Origin: an uncultured bacterium
GTDB lineage: Bacteria; Bacillota; Clostridia; Lachnospirales; Lachnospiraceae
DNA length: 14,236 nt
Reading direction: 5' to 3'
NCBI GenBank assembly: GCA_905216215.1
Contig: CAJMSZ010000052.1
Location: 1 to 14,236 of the forward strand
The notes below the pieces were generated by a model. The model made no database searches. It had not been told where the DNA came from and was given only the letters and a program-made list of their open reading frames with translations. Shown here in pieces: positions 5,498 to 12,807 of this stretch. How positions within the stretch are numbered: the first letter of the stretch is position 1; each line of letters starts with the position of its first letter. The translations under genes were made by a program, and so were the position numbers.

Positions 5498-5890
5498 ATG
5501 AAGAAAATACGAAGCTATACCAGTATCTGGTCTGTGGAAAAGGTACTGTATTCTATCAATGATTTTAGACTTCCGTTTCCCATAACCTTTACGCAAATGA
5601 CATGGTTTGTCGTGTCACTCTTTGCAGTGATGATACTTGGCAACTTGCCCCCTCTTTCCATGATAGAGGGAGCATTTCTCAAATACTTTGGGATTCCTGT
5701 GGCTTTCACATGGTTTATGTCTACAAAAACTTTTGATGGTAAAAAGCCTTATGGATTTTTGAAGTCTGTCATTGCTTATGCACTGCGACCAAAGCTGACC
5801 TATGCAGGAAAAAAAGTAACGCTTGGCAGAAACCAGCCACAAGAAGCCATTACAGCAGTTAGGAGTGAATTTTATGGCATATCCAATTAA
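5498..5890 (+). CDS. orf17: Orf17, TcpE-family conjugation membrane protein
   Basis: The protein has 130 residues from ATG 5498 (MKKIRSYTSIWSVEKVLYSI), with AAAGGA at 5484-5489 eight bases upstream. The frame is open back to 5384, but the extra N-terminus would be read through the two terminator hairpins and lacks a ribosome binding site, so I reject it. Membrane helices lie at about 33-50 and 59-75, joined by a short loop (NLPPLSMIEG), followed by a basic C-terminal half. This is the TcpE family, an essential membrane part of the Gram-positive type IV channel thought to contact the VirB4-like ATPase. The last 17 nt overlap the start of orf16, pointing to translational coupling of these two partners. 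Confidence 0.92.
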   Translation: MKKIRSYTSIWSVEKVLYSINDFRLPFPITFTQMTWFVVSLFAVMILGNLPPLSMIEGAFLKYFGIPVAFTWFMSTKTFDGKKPYGFLKSVIAYALRPKLTYAGKKVTLGRNQPQEAITAVRSEFYGISN

Positions 5891-8321
5891 ATACATTGAA
5901 AACAATCTCGTCTGGAATAAAGACGGGGAATGTTATGCTTACTATGAGCTTGTTCCTTACAATTACTCATTTCTAAGTCCAGAACAGAAAATACAAGTGC
6001 ATGATTCTTTCAGACAGCTTATCGCACAAAATCGTGATGGCAAAATTCATGCTTTACAAATCAGTACAGAATCCAGCATACGTTCTGCACAAGAGCGTTC
6101 CAAAAATGAAGTCACTGGCAAGCTCAAAGCGGTTGCCTATGACAAAATCGACCAACAGACAGACGCTTTAATATCCATGATTGGCGAAAATCAAGTGAAC
6201 TACCGTTTCTTTATCGGCTTTAAGTTGCTTCTCAACGATCAGGAGTTTTCTATGAAAAGTCTTACCGTTGAAGCAAAAAATGCTTTGTCTGATTTTGTCT
6301 ATGATGTGAACCATAAGCTGATGGGCGATTTTGTTAGTATGAGTAATGATGAAATCCTGCGTTTTCAGAAGATGGAAAAGCTCTTAGAAAATAAAATCTC
6401 TCGTCGTTTCAAAATCCGCAGGTTAGATAAGGACGACTTCGGCTATCTGATTGAACACCTTTACGGACAGACAGGCACTGCCTATGAAGAGTATGAGTAC
6501 CATCTATCAAAGAAAAAGCTGGATAATGAAACGCTGATTAAATACTATGACTTGATTAAGCCTACTCGCTGTTTGGTGGAAGAAAAACAGCGATATTTGA
6601 AAATCCAGCAGGAAGATGAAACCGTCTATGTAGCTTACTTTACCATTAACAGCATTGTCGGAGAACTGGACTTCCCGTCCTCTGAAATCTTCTACTACCA
6701 GCAACAGCAATTTACATTCCCGATTGATACGTCAATGAATGTGGAAATTGTAGCGAATCGTAAAGCCCTATCTACTGTCCGCAATAAAAAGAAAGAACTG
6801 AAAGACTTGGATAACCACGCTTGGCAAAGTGATAATGAAACCAGCTCCAATGTGGCGGAAGCTCTGGAAAGTGTGAATGAGCTGGAAACCAATTTAGACC
6901 AAAGCAAGGAATCTATGTACAAGCTGTCTTATGTGGTAAGGGTATCAGCAAATGATCTTGACGAACTCAAACGTCGTTGTAATGAAGTGAAAGATTTTTA
7001 TGACGATTTAAGCGTAAAACTGGTACGACCATTTGGGGATATGCTCGGCTTACATGAAGAATTTTTACCTGCCAGCAAGCGTTATATGAATGATTATATT
7101 CAATACGTGACCTCTGATTTCCTCGCTGGTTTAGGTTTTGGTGCTACTCAAATGCTGGGGGAAAATGAGGGGATTTATGTTGGCTACAGCTTAGATACTG
7201 GACGCAATGTCTATCTGAAACCTGCTCTTGCCAGTCAAGGGGTTAAGGGTTCAGTAACCAATGCGTTAGCGTCGGCTTTTGTTGGTTCGCTGGGTGGTGG
7301 TAAATCCTTTGCGAATAACCTTATCGTCTATTATGCGGTGCTTTATGGGGCACAAGCAGTGATTGTAGACCCAAAAGCAGAACGTGGCAGATGGAAAGAA
7401 ACCTTGCCAGAGATTTCCCATGAAATCAATATCGTCACTCTGACTTCTGATGAGAAAAACAAAGGCTTACTTGACCCTTATGTGATTATGAAAAATCCCA
7501 AAGATTCTGAATCACTGGCTATTGATATTCTGACATTCCTTACGGGGATTTCCTCTCGTGATGGGGAACGCTTCCCAATCCTTAGAAAAGCCATTCGTGC
7601 AGTAACCAATAGTGAAGTACGAGGGTTGATGAAAGTGATTGAGGAATTACGGGTTGAGAATACGCCACTAAGTACCAGTATAGCCGACCATATCGAAAGT
7701 TTTACAGACTATGACTTTGCACATTTATTATTCAGTAATGGTTATGTGGAGCAGTCTATCAGCTTAGAAAAACAACTGAACATTATACAGGTTGCGGACT
7801 TGGTACTTCCCGACAAGGAAACTTCCTTTGAGGAATATACCACTATGGAGCTTTTATCCGTTGCTATGCTGATTGTCATTAGTACCTTTGCTTTAGACTT
7901 TATCCATACAGACCGAAGCATTTTCAAGATTGTAGATTTAGACGAAGCATGGAGCTTTTTACAGGTAGCACAAGGAAAAACACTATCTATGAAGCTGGTT
8001 CGGGCTGGTCGTGCTATGAACGCTGGGGTATATTTCGTGACCCAAAATACAGACGACCTCTTAGATGAAAAACTGAAAAATAACCTCGGCTTAAAATTTG
8101 CATTTCGTTCCACTGACCTTAACGAGATTAAAAAGACCTTAGCCTTTTTTGGTGTAGACCCAGAGGACGAAAACAATCAGAAGCGATTGCGTGATTTGGA
8201 AAACGGGCAATGCCTTATCAGTGATTTATATGGTCGTGTCGGTGTGATACAGTTCCACCCTGTATTTGAAGAACTGCTCCATGCCTTTGATACCAGACCA
8301 CCTGTGCGAAAAGAGGTGTAA
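5874..8321 (+). CDS. orf16: Orf16, VirB4/TcpF-like conjugation ATPase
   Basis: The protein has 815 residues from ATG 5874, with AGGAGTGA at 5861-5868. A TTG 17 codons upstream extends the frame but has no ribosome binding site. The N-terminal half is the VirB4/ConE-type partner domain. The ATPase core has Walker A GSLGGGKS at 471-478 and Walker B IVDLDEAW with Asp690-Glu691. The RAGRAMNAGVYFVTQNTDD block after Walker B and the FRSTDLNEI region are typical of VirB4 proteins. It is the cytoplasmic energy source of the mating channel, corresponding to ConE of ICEBs1. It overlaps orf17 by 17 nt and ends two bases before orf15, so orf17-orf16-orf15 form a tightly coupled block. Confidence 0.95.
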   Translation: MAYPIKYIENNLVWNKDGECYAYYELVPYNYSFLSPEQKIQVHDSFRQLIAQNRDGKIHALQISTESSIRSAQERSKNEVTGKLKAVAYDKIDQQTDALISMIGENQVNYRFFIGFKLLLNDQEFSMKSLTVEAKNALSDFVYDVNHKLMGDFVSMSNDEILRFQKMEKLLENKISRRFKIRRLDKDDFGYLIEHLYGQTGTAYEEYEYHLSKKKLDNETLIKYYDLIKPTRCLVEEKQRYLKIQQEDETVYVAYFTINSIVGELDFPSSEIFYYQQQQFTFPIDTSMNVEIVANRKALSTVRNKKKELKDLDNHAWQSDNETSSNVAEALESVNELETNLDQSKESMYKLSYVVRVSANDLDELKRRCNEVKDFYDDLSVKLVRPFGDMLGLHEEFLPASKRYMNDYIQYVTSDFLAGLGFGATQMLGENEGIYVGYSLDTGRNVYLKPALASQGVKGSVTNALASAFVGSLGGGKSFANNLIVYYAVLYGAQAVIVDPKAERGRWKETLPEISHEINIVTLTSDEKNKGLLDPYVIMKNPKDSESLAIDILTFLTGISSRDGERFPILRKAIRAVTNSEVRGLMKVIEELRVENTPLSTSIADHIESFTDYDFAHLLFSNGYVEQSISLEKQLNIIQVADLVLPDKETSFEEYTTMELLSVAMLIVISTFALDFIHTDRSIFKIVDLDEAWSFLQVAQGKTLSMKLVRAGRAMNAGVYFVTQNTDDLLDEKLKNNLGLKFAFRSTDLNEIKKTLAFFGVDPEDENNQKRLRDLENGQCLISDLYGRVGVIQFHPVFEELLHAFDTRPPVRKEV

Positions 8322-8323
8322 AT

Positions 8324-10501
8324 GTGAAACCATCAATAGTAAACAGAATAAAATCAAACTGGACGCTGAAACGTCTAGGTAAAGTGGCAATGACAGTGGC
8401 TTTCACACTTGTGATTGCCATTTTTCTTTTAGCCATGCTGGGAACGGTGGTTCAAGCTGCGGGCTTGGTAGATGATACGGTCAATGTGGCAAATGAATAC
8501 AGCCGATACCCACTTGAAAACTATCAACTGGATTTTTATGTGGATAATAGCTGGGGCTGGCTTCCGTGGAACTGGTCGGACGGGATTGGAAAACAGGTCA
8601 TGTATGGACTATATGCCATTACCAATTTTATTTGGACAATCAGTTTGTATGTTTCCAATGCGACAGGTTACTTAGTACAGGAAGCCTATTCCTTAGACTT
8701 CATTTCCGCTACAGCAGATTCCATTGGTAAGAATATGCAGACCTTAGCTGGTGTGAGTGCAAACGGATTTTCAACAGAGGGTTTCTATGTTGGATTCCTC
8801 TTACTCTTGATTTTGGTTCTTGGGGTTTATGTTGCCTATACGGGACTGATAAAGAGAGAAACCACAAAGGCAATTCATGCCATTATGAATTTTGTGCTGG
8901 TGTTTATCCTATCGGCTTCCTTTATTGCCTACGCTCCCGACTACATTAAAAAAATCAATGACTTTTCATCAGACATCAGTAATGCCAGTTTATCACTTGG
9001 CACGAAGATTGTCATGCCCCATTCCGATAGTCAAGGCAAGGACAGCGTGGACTTAATCAGAGATAGCCTGTTTTCCATACAGGTTCAGCAACCGTGGCTA
9101 CTGCTTCAATACAACAGTTCAGACATTGAAAGTATCGGTATTGACCGTGTGGAAAGCCTGCTCTCCACCAGCCCAGATTCCAACAATGGCGAAGACAGAG
9201 AAAAAATTGTTGCGGAAGAAATTGAAGACAGAAGCAATACCAATCTAACCATTACAAAGACCATTAACCGTTTAGGTACAGTCTTCTTCCTATTTGTCTT
9301 CAATATTGGGATTTCCATATTTGTATTCCTATTAACAGGAATCATGATTTTCTCGCAGGTACTTTTTATCATCTATGCTATGTTTCTGCCTGTGAGCTTT
9401 ATTTTAAGCATGATTCCATCATTTGATGGTATGTCAAAACGAGCCATAACAAAGCTCTTTAATACCATTTTGACACGAGCTGGAATCACATTGATTATTA
9501 CGACAGCATTTAGTATTTCAACCATGCTCTATACCTTATCGGCTGGTTATCCGTTCTTTTTGATTGCTTTTCTACAGATTGTGACCTTTGCAGGAATCTA
9601 CTTCAAGCTGGGCGATTTAATGAGTATGTTTTCTCTACAGAGTAACGATTCTCAAAGTGTGGGAAGTCGTGTGATGAGAAAACCTCGTATGCTTATGCAC
9701 GCTCACATGCACCGTCTACAGCGGAAACTTGGACGTTCCATGACTACTCTAGGGGCTGGGTCTGCCATTGTTACAGGTAAAAAAGGACAGTCGGGTTCGG
9801 GGAGTTCTGCAAGGACACAAGCAGATCACTCCCGACCAGACGGAAAGGAAAAATCAACACTTGGAAAACGTATCGGTCAAACCATCGGTACAGTAGCTGA
9901 TACCAAAGACAGAATGGTAGACACTGCTAGTGGTTTGAAAGAACAGGTTAAAGATTTGCCGACCAATGCAAGATATGCAGTATATCAAGGAAAATCCAAA
10001 GTAAAAGAGAATGTCCGTGATTTAACCAGTAGTATTTCTCAAACCAAAGCGGACAGAGCCAGTGGACGCAAGGAACAGCAGGAACAAAGGCGAAAAACCA
10101 TTGCGAAGCGTCGCTCTGAAATGGAACAGGTCAAACAGAAAAAACAGCCTGCTTCTTCTGTTCATGAAAGACCGACTACAAGACAAGAACAATATCATGA
10201 TGAACAGACCTCAAAACAGTCTAATATTCAGACTTCATATAAGGAATCTCAACAAGCCAAACAAGAGCGTCCAGCAGTTAAGTCCGATTTTTCAAGTCCA
10301 AAAGTGGAACGCCAAGGCAATACCGTTCAAGAAAAAACCGTTCAAAAGCCAGCAACTTCAACCACTACAGCAGATAGAACTTCACAACGTCCAATCACAA
10401 AAGAACGTCCGTCTACTGTTCAAAGAGTACCACTACAAAATACAAGAAGTAGACCACCAATCAAAACCGCCACCATTAAGAAAGTCGGTAAGAAACCATG
10501 A
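8324..10501 (+). CDS. orf15: Orf15, VirB6-like polytopic channel protein with long basic tail
   Basis: The protein has 725 residues and starts at GTG 8324, two bases after the orf16 stop, with AAGAGGTG upstream. Membrane helices lie at about 22-46, possibly 96-115, 153-175, 186-208, 317-341, 345-365, 389-405 and 407-427. A large, probably extracellular loop of about 100 residues lies between the 186-208 and 317-341 helices. From about residue 440 the tail, nearly 290 residues, is rich in K, R, Q, S and T, with low-complexity stretches such as RKEQQEQRRKT; it is probably disordered and cytoplasmic. Tn916 Orf15 and ICEBs1 ConG are of this VirB6/TrbL type and form the membrane channel. The basic tail might hold DNA or the ATPases, which is inference. 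Its stop overlaps the orf14 start. Confidence 0.92.
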   Translation: MKPSIVNRIKSNWTLKRLGKVAMTVAFTLVIAIFLLAMLGTVVQAAGLVDDTVNVANEYSRYPLENYQLDFYVDNSWGWLPWNWSDGIGKQVMYGLYAITNFIWTISLYVSNATGYLVQEAYSLDFISATADSIGKNMQTLAGVSANGFSTEGFYVGFLLLLILVLGVYVAYTGLIKRETTKAIHAIMNFVLVFILSASFIAYAPDYIKKINDFSSDISNASLSLGTKIVMPHSDSQGKDSVDLIRDSLFSIQVQQPWLLLQYNSSDIESIGIDRVESLLSTSPDSNNGEDREKIVAEEIEDRSNTNLTITKTINRLGTVFFLFVFNIGISIFVFLLTGIMIFSQVLFIIYAMFLPVSFILSMIPSFDGMSKRAITKLFNTILTRAGITLIITTAFSISTMLYTLSAGYPFFLIAFLQIVTFAGIYFKLGDLMSMFSLQSNDSQSVGSRVMRKPRMLMHAHMHRLQRKLGRSMTTLGAGSAIVTGKKGQSGSGSSARTQADHSRPDGKEKSTLGKRIGQTIGTVADTKDRMVDTASGLKEQVKDLPTNARYAVYQGKSKVKENVRDLTSSISQTKADRASGRKEQQEQRRKTIAKRRSEMEQVKQKKQPASSVHERPTTRQEQYHDEQTSKQSNIQTSYKESQQAKQERPAVKSDFSSPKVERQGNTVQEKTVQKPATSTTTADRTSQRPITKERPSTVQRVPLQNTRSRPPIKTATIKKVGKKP

Positions 10502-11499
10502 AGTTGAAAACTTTAGTGATTGGTGGTTCTGGATTATTCTTGATGGTCTTCTCACTGCTTCTGTTTGTTGCCATTTTATTTTCAGATGAACAGGACAGCG
10601 GAATTTCCAATATTCATTATGGAGGTGTGAATGTTTCCGCAGAAGTGCTGGCTCATAAGCCTATGGTAGAAAAATATGCCAAAGAATATGGCGTTGAAGA
10701 ATATGTCAACATACTTCTTGCGATTATACAGGTGGAATCGGGCGGTACTGCGGAAGATGTTATGCAGTCCTCGGAATCCCTCGGTCTTCCACCTAATTCA
10801 TTGAGTACAGAAGAATCCATTAAGCAAGGTGTGAAGTATTTCAGTGAATTATTAGCCAGTAGCGAAAGGCTCAGTGTAGATTTAGAATCGGTTATCCAGT
10901 CCTACAATTATGGTGGTGGTTTCTTAGGGTATGTGGCTAATCGTGGAAATAAATATACCTTTGAACTGGCTCAAAGTTTCTCAAAAGAGTATTCAGGTGG
11001 CGAAAAAGTGTCTTACCCCAATCCCATAGCCATACCTATCAATGGGGGCTGGCGATACAACTATGGCAATATGTTTTATGTGCAACTGGTAACGCAGTAT
11101 CTTGTCACAACAGAGTTTGATGATGATACGGTACAAGCCATCATGGACGAAGCACTGAAATATGAGGGCTGGCGATACGTTTACGGTGGAGCTTCCCCGA
11201 CTACTTCTTTTGATTGTAGCGGACTGACACAATGGACGTATGGAAAAGCTGGAATTAACTTACCACGAACCGCACAACAGCAATATGATGTGACCCAGCA
11301 TATCCCACTATCGGAAGCACAAGCTGGCGATTTGGTTTTCTTTCATTCTACCTATAACGCTGGCTCTTATATTACTCATGTTGGGATATACCTTGGCAAT
11401 AACCGTATGTTTCATGCAGGCGACCCAATCGGTTATGCCGACTTAACAAGCCCCTACTGGCAACAGCATTTAGTGGGAGCAGGACGAATCAAACAATGA
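10498..11499 (+). CDS. orf14: Orf14, two-domain cell-wall hydrolase (lysozyme-like plus NlpC/P60), CwlT-like
   Basis: The protein has 333 residues. ATG 10498 overlaps the orf15 stop as ATGA, and the ribosome binding site is weak, so coupled translation is likely. An N-terminal membrane anchor or signal sequence lies at about 5-29. A lysozyme-like domain follows at about 50-160; Glu80 in IIQVESGG is the likely catalytic acid. The C-terminal NlpC/P60 domain, about 215-333, carries Cys240 in FDCSGL, His294 in THVGIYLG and His306 in MFHAGD, the expected Cys-His-His set. By analogy with ICEBs1 CwlT it acts outside the membrane as a muramidase and a DL-endopeptidase and opens local holes in peptidoglycan for the mating channel. 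All key residues are present, so it should be active. Confidence 0.95.
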   Translation: MKLKTLVIGGSGLFLMVFSLLLFVAILFSDEQDSGISNIHYGGVNVSAEVLAHKPMVEKYAKEYGVEEYVNILLAIIQVESGGTAEDVMQSSESLGLPPNSLSTEESIKQGVKYFSELLASSERLSVDLESVIQSYNYGGGFLGYVANRGNKYTFELAQSFSKEYSGGEKVSYPNPIAIPINGGWRYNYGNMFYVQLVTQYLVTTEFDDDTVQAIMDEALKYEGWRYVYGGASPTTSFDCSGLTQWTYGKAGINLPRTAQQQYDVTQHIPLSEAQAGDLVFFHSTYNAGSYITHVGIYLGNNRMFHAGDPIGYADLTSPYWQQHLVGAGRIKQ

Positions 11500-11513
11500 G
11501 AAAGGAAGATTTA

Positions 11514-12431
11514 ATGATGAAATTTAGAAAAAATCAGAATAAAGAAAAACAGATACCAAAGGAAAAGAAACCTCGTGTCTACTATAAGGTCAATCCTCAT
11601 AAAAAGGTTGTGATTGCCTTGTGGGTACTTTTAGGGCTTAGTTTCAGCTTTGCGATATTCAAGCACTTTACAGCTATAGATACTCATACTATTCACGAAA
11701 CAACTATCATAGAAAAGGAATACGTTGATACTCATCATGTAGAAAATTTTGTAGAGAACTTTGCGAAAGTCTACTATTCATGGGAGCAATCCGATAAGTC
11801 CATTGATAATCGAATGGAAAGTCTAAAAGGCTATCTGACAGATGAACTTCAAGCTCTCAATGTTGATACAGTACGCAAAGATATTCCTGTATCGTCTTCT
11901 GTAAGAGGATTTCAGATATGGACGGTAGAGCCAACTGGCGACAATGAGTTTAATGTAACCTACAGTGTAGACCAGCTCATTACAGAGGGAGAAAATACAA
12001 AGACCGTCCACTCTGCTTATATAGTGAGTGTCTATGTAGATGGTTCTGGAAATATGGTACTGGTTAAGAATCCGACCATTACCAACATACCTAAGAAATC
12101 AAGTTATAAACCAAAAGCCATTGAAAGTGAGGGGACGGTTGATTCCATTACAACCAATGAAATCAATGAGTTTTTAACGACGTTCTTCAAGCTCTATCCT
12201 ACAGCGACAGCCAGTGAACTTTCCTACTATGTGAATGACGGGATATTAAAACCAATCGGAAAAGAGTACATCTTTCAAGAACTGGTAAATCCTATTCACA
12301 ATCGTAAGGATAATCAAGTCACGGTATCGCTGACAGTGGAGTATATCGACCAGCAGACCAAAGCAACGCAGGTATCTCAATTTGATTTGGTACTTGAAAA
12401 GAACGGGAGTAATTGGAAGATTATAGAATAA
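11514..12431 (+). CDS. orf13: Orf13, TcpC/ConB-like channel scaffold protein
   Basis: The protein has 305 residues from ATG 11514. AAAGGAAG at 11501-11508 supports this ATG or the next (11517). An earlier in-frame ATG at 11496 overlaps the orf14 stop but has no ribosome binding site of its own. A short lysine-rich cytoplasmic segment precedes one membrane helix at about 32-52 (VVIALWVLLGLSFSFAIFKH). The remaining part is extracytoplasmic and fits the TcpC fold of two NTF2-like domains, about 75-180 and 205-305, joined by a linker (KKSSYKPKAIESEG). TcpC/ConB proteins resemble VirB8, build a ring at the membrane and bind the cell-wall hydrolase and other channel parts. It is the last gene of the transfer block; tet(M) follows under its own promoter. 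Confidence 0.93.
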   Translation: MMKFRKNQNKEKQIPKEKKPRVYYKVNPHKKVVIALWVLLGLSFSFAIFKHFTAIDTHTIHETTIIEKEYVDTHHVENFVENFAKVYYSWEQSDKSIDNRMESLKGYLTDELQALNVDTVRKDIPVSSSVRGFQIWTVEPTGDNEFNVTYSVDQLITEGENTKTVHSAYIVSVYVDGSGNMVLVKNPTITNIPKKSSYKPKAIESEGTVDSITTNEINEFLTTFFKLYPTATASELSYYVNDGILKPIGKEYIFQELVNPIHNRKDNQVTVSLTVEYIDQQTKATQVSQFDLVLEKNGSNWKIIE

Positions 12432-12500
12432 CAAATATTGGTACATTATTACAGCTATTTTGTAATCACGTACTCTCTTTGATAAAAAATTGGAGATTCC

Positions 12501-12529
12501 TTTACAAATATGCTCTTACGTGCTATTAT
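12501..12529 (+). promoter_or_regulatory. tet(M) promoter
   Basis: TTTACA (12501-12506) and TATTAT (12524-12529) are separated by exactly 17 bp, a good sigma-70/SigA-type promoter. The start of transcription would fall near 12536, giving a leader of about 270 nt before tet(M). It lies 70 bp after the end of orf13 and matches where the tet(M) promoter is known in Tn916. Confidence 0.85.
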
Positions 12530-12560
12530 TTAAGTATCTATTTAAAAGGAGTTAATAAAT

Positions 12561-12584
12561 ATGCGGCAAGGTATTCTTAAATAA
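12561..12584 (+). CDS. Seven-residue leader mini-ORF in the tet(M) 5' region
   Basis: ATG 12561 opens the frame MRQGILK followed by TAA, with AAAAGGAGT (12544-12552) eight bases upstream, a stronger ribosome binding site than that of orf12. Codons 3-7 lie inside the left arm of a 14-bp perfect inverted repeat whose right arm is at 12656-12669. A ribosome on this mini-ORF would therefore block that pairing. It looks like a short regulatory leader peptide, but I cannot show that it is translated. Confidence 0.45.
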   Translation: MRQGILK

Positions 12585-12669
12585 ACTGTCAATTTGATAG
12601 TGGGAACAAATAATTGGATGTCCTTTTTTAGGAGGGCTTAGTTTTTTGTACCCAGTTTAAGAATACCTT
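12568..12669 (+). promoter_or_regulatory. Long-range stem in the tet(M) leader
   Basis: AAGGTATTCTTAAA (12568-12581) is a perfect inverted repeat of TTTAAGAATACCTT (12656-12669). Inside it, TGGGAACAAA (12601-12610) pairs with TTTGTACCCA (12645-12654) with one mismatch, and a small TCCT/AGGA stem lies in the centre. The leader can fold into one nested arm ending about 36 nt before orf12. It is probably an upstream part of the attenuation switch, or it protects the 5' end of the mRNA. Confidence 0.6.
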
Positions 12670-12705
12670 TATCATGTGATTCTAAAGTATCCAGAGAATA
12701 TCTGT

Positions 12706-12792
12706 ATGCTTTGTATACCTATGGTTATGCATAAAAATCCCAGTGATAAAAGTATTTATCACTGGGATTTTTATGCCCTTTTGGGTTTTTGA
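12706..12792 (+). CDS. orf12: orf12 leader peptide of tet(M)
   Basis: This 28-residue ORF starts MLCIPMVMHKNPSDK and ends at TGA 12790-12792, 15 nt before tet(M). It is the known leader peptide of the Tn916-family tet(M) attenuator. A perfect 22-bp inverted repeat lies inside it. In the published model, tetracycline alters ribosome movement and amino-acid supply so that the ribosome follows RNA polymerase closely and prevents the terminator from forming. Its own ribosome binding site is poor (AGAGAA), so little peptide is expected; its value is regulatory. Confidence 0.88.
   Translation: MLCIPMVMHKNPSDKSIYHWDFYALLGF
12729..12776 (+). terminator. tet(M) attenuator hairpin within orf12
   Basis: The arms 12729-12750 and 12755-12776 are perfectly complementary over 22 bp around an AGTA loop. 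The core is CCCAGTGATAAA/TTTATCACTGGG, and the right arm contains a T5 run (12768-12772) that serves as the terminator tract. It stops transcription before tet(M) without drug and is opened by a ribosome translating orf12 when tetracycline is present. Confidence 0.88.
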
Positions 12793-12807
12793 ATGGAGGA
12801 AAATCAC

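Noticed and set aside
5823..5873. 17-residue N-terminal extension of Orf16 from a TTG
   Set aside because: It lies within orf17 without a ribosome binding site; AGGAGTGA points to ATG 5874.
7742..8176. 144-codon minus-strand ORF opposite orf16
   Set aside because: It is antisense to the conserved Walker B region of the VirB4-like ATPase, is serine-rich as shadow frames are, and has no family likeness.
10062..10589. 175-codon plus-strand ORF overlapping orf15 and orf14
   Set aside because: It is a frame shadow of the K/Q-rich tail of Orf15, crosses the orf15/orf14 junction and has no plausible start signal.
12448..12466. ATTACA/TGTAAT hairpin after orf13 as a terminator
   Set aside because: The stem is only six AT-rich pairs and no T-run follows directly, too weak to call.
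12729..12739. 11-bp identity GCATAAAAATC with the left-end repeat at 689-699
   Set aside because: A short AT-rich match over about 12 kb is expected by chance; here it belongs to the attenuator stem and has no arm-site context.
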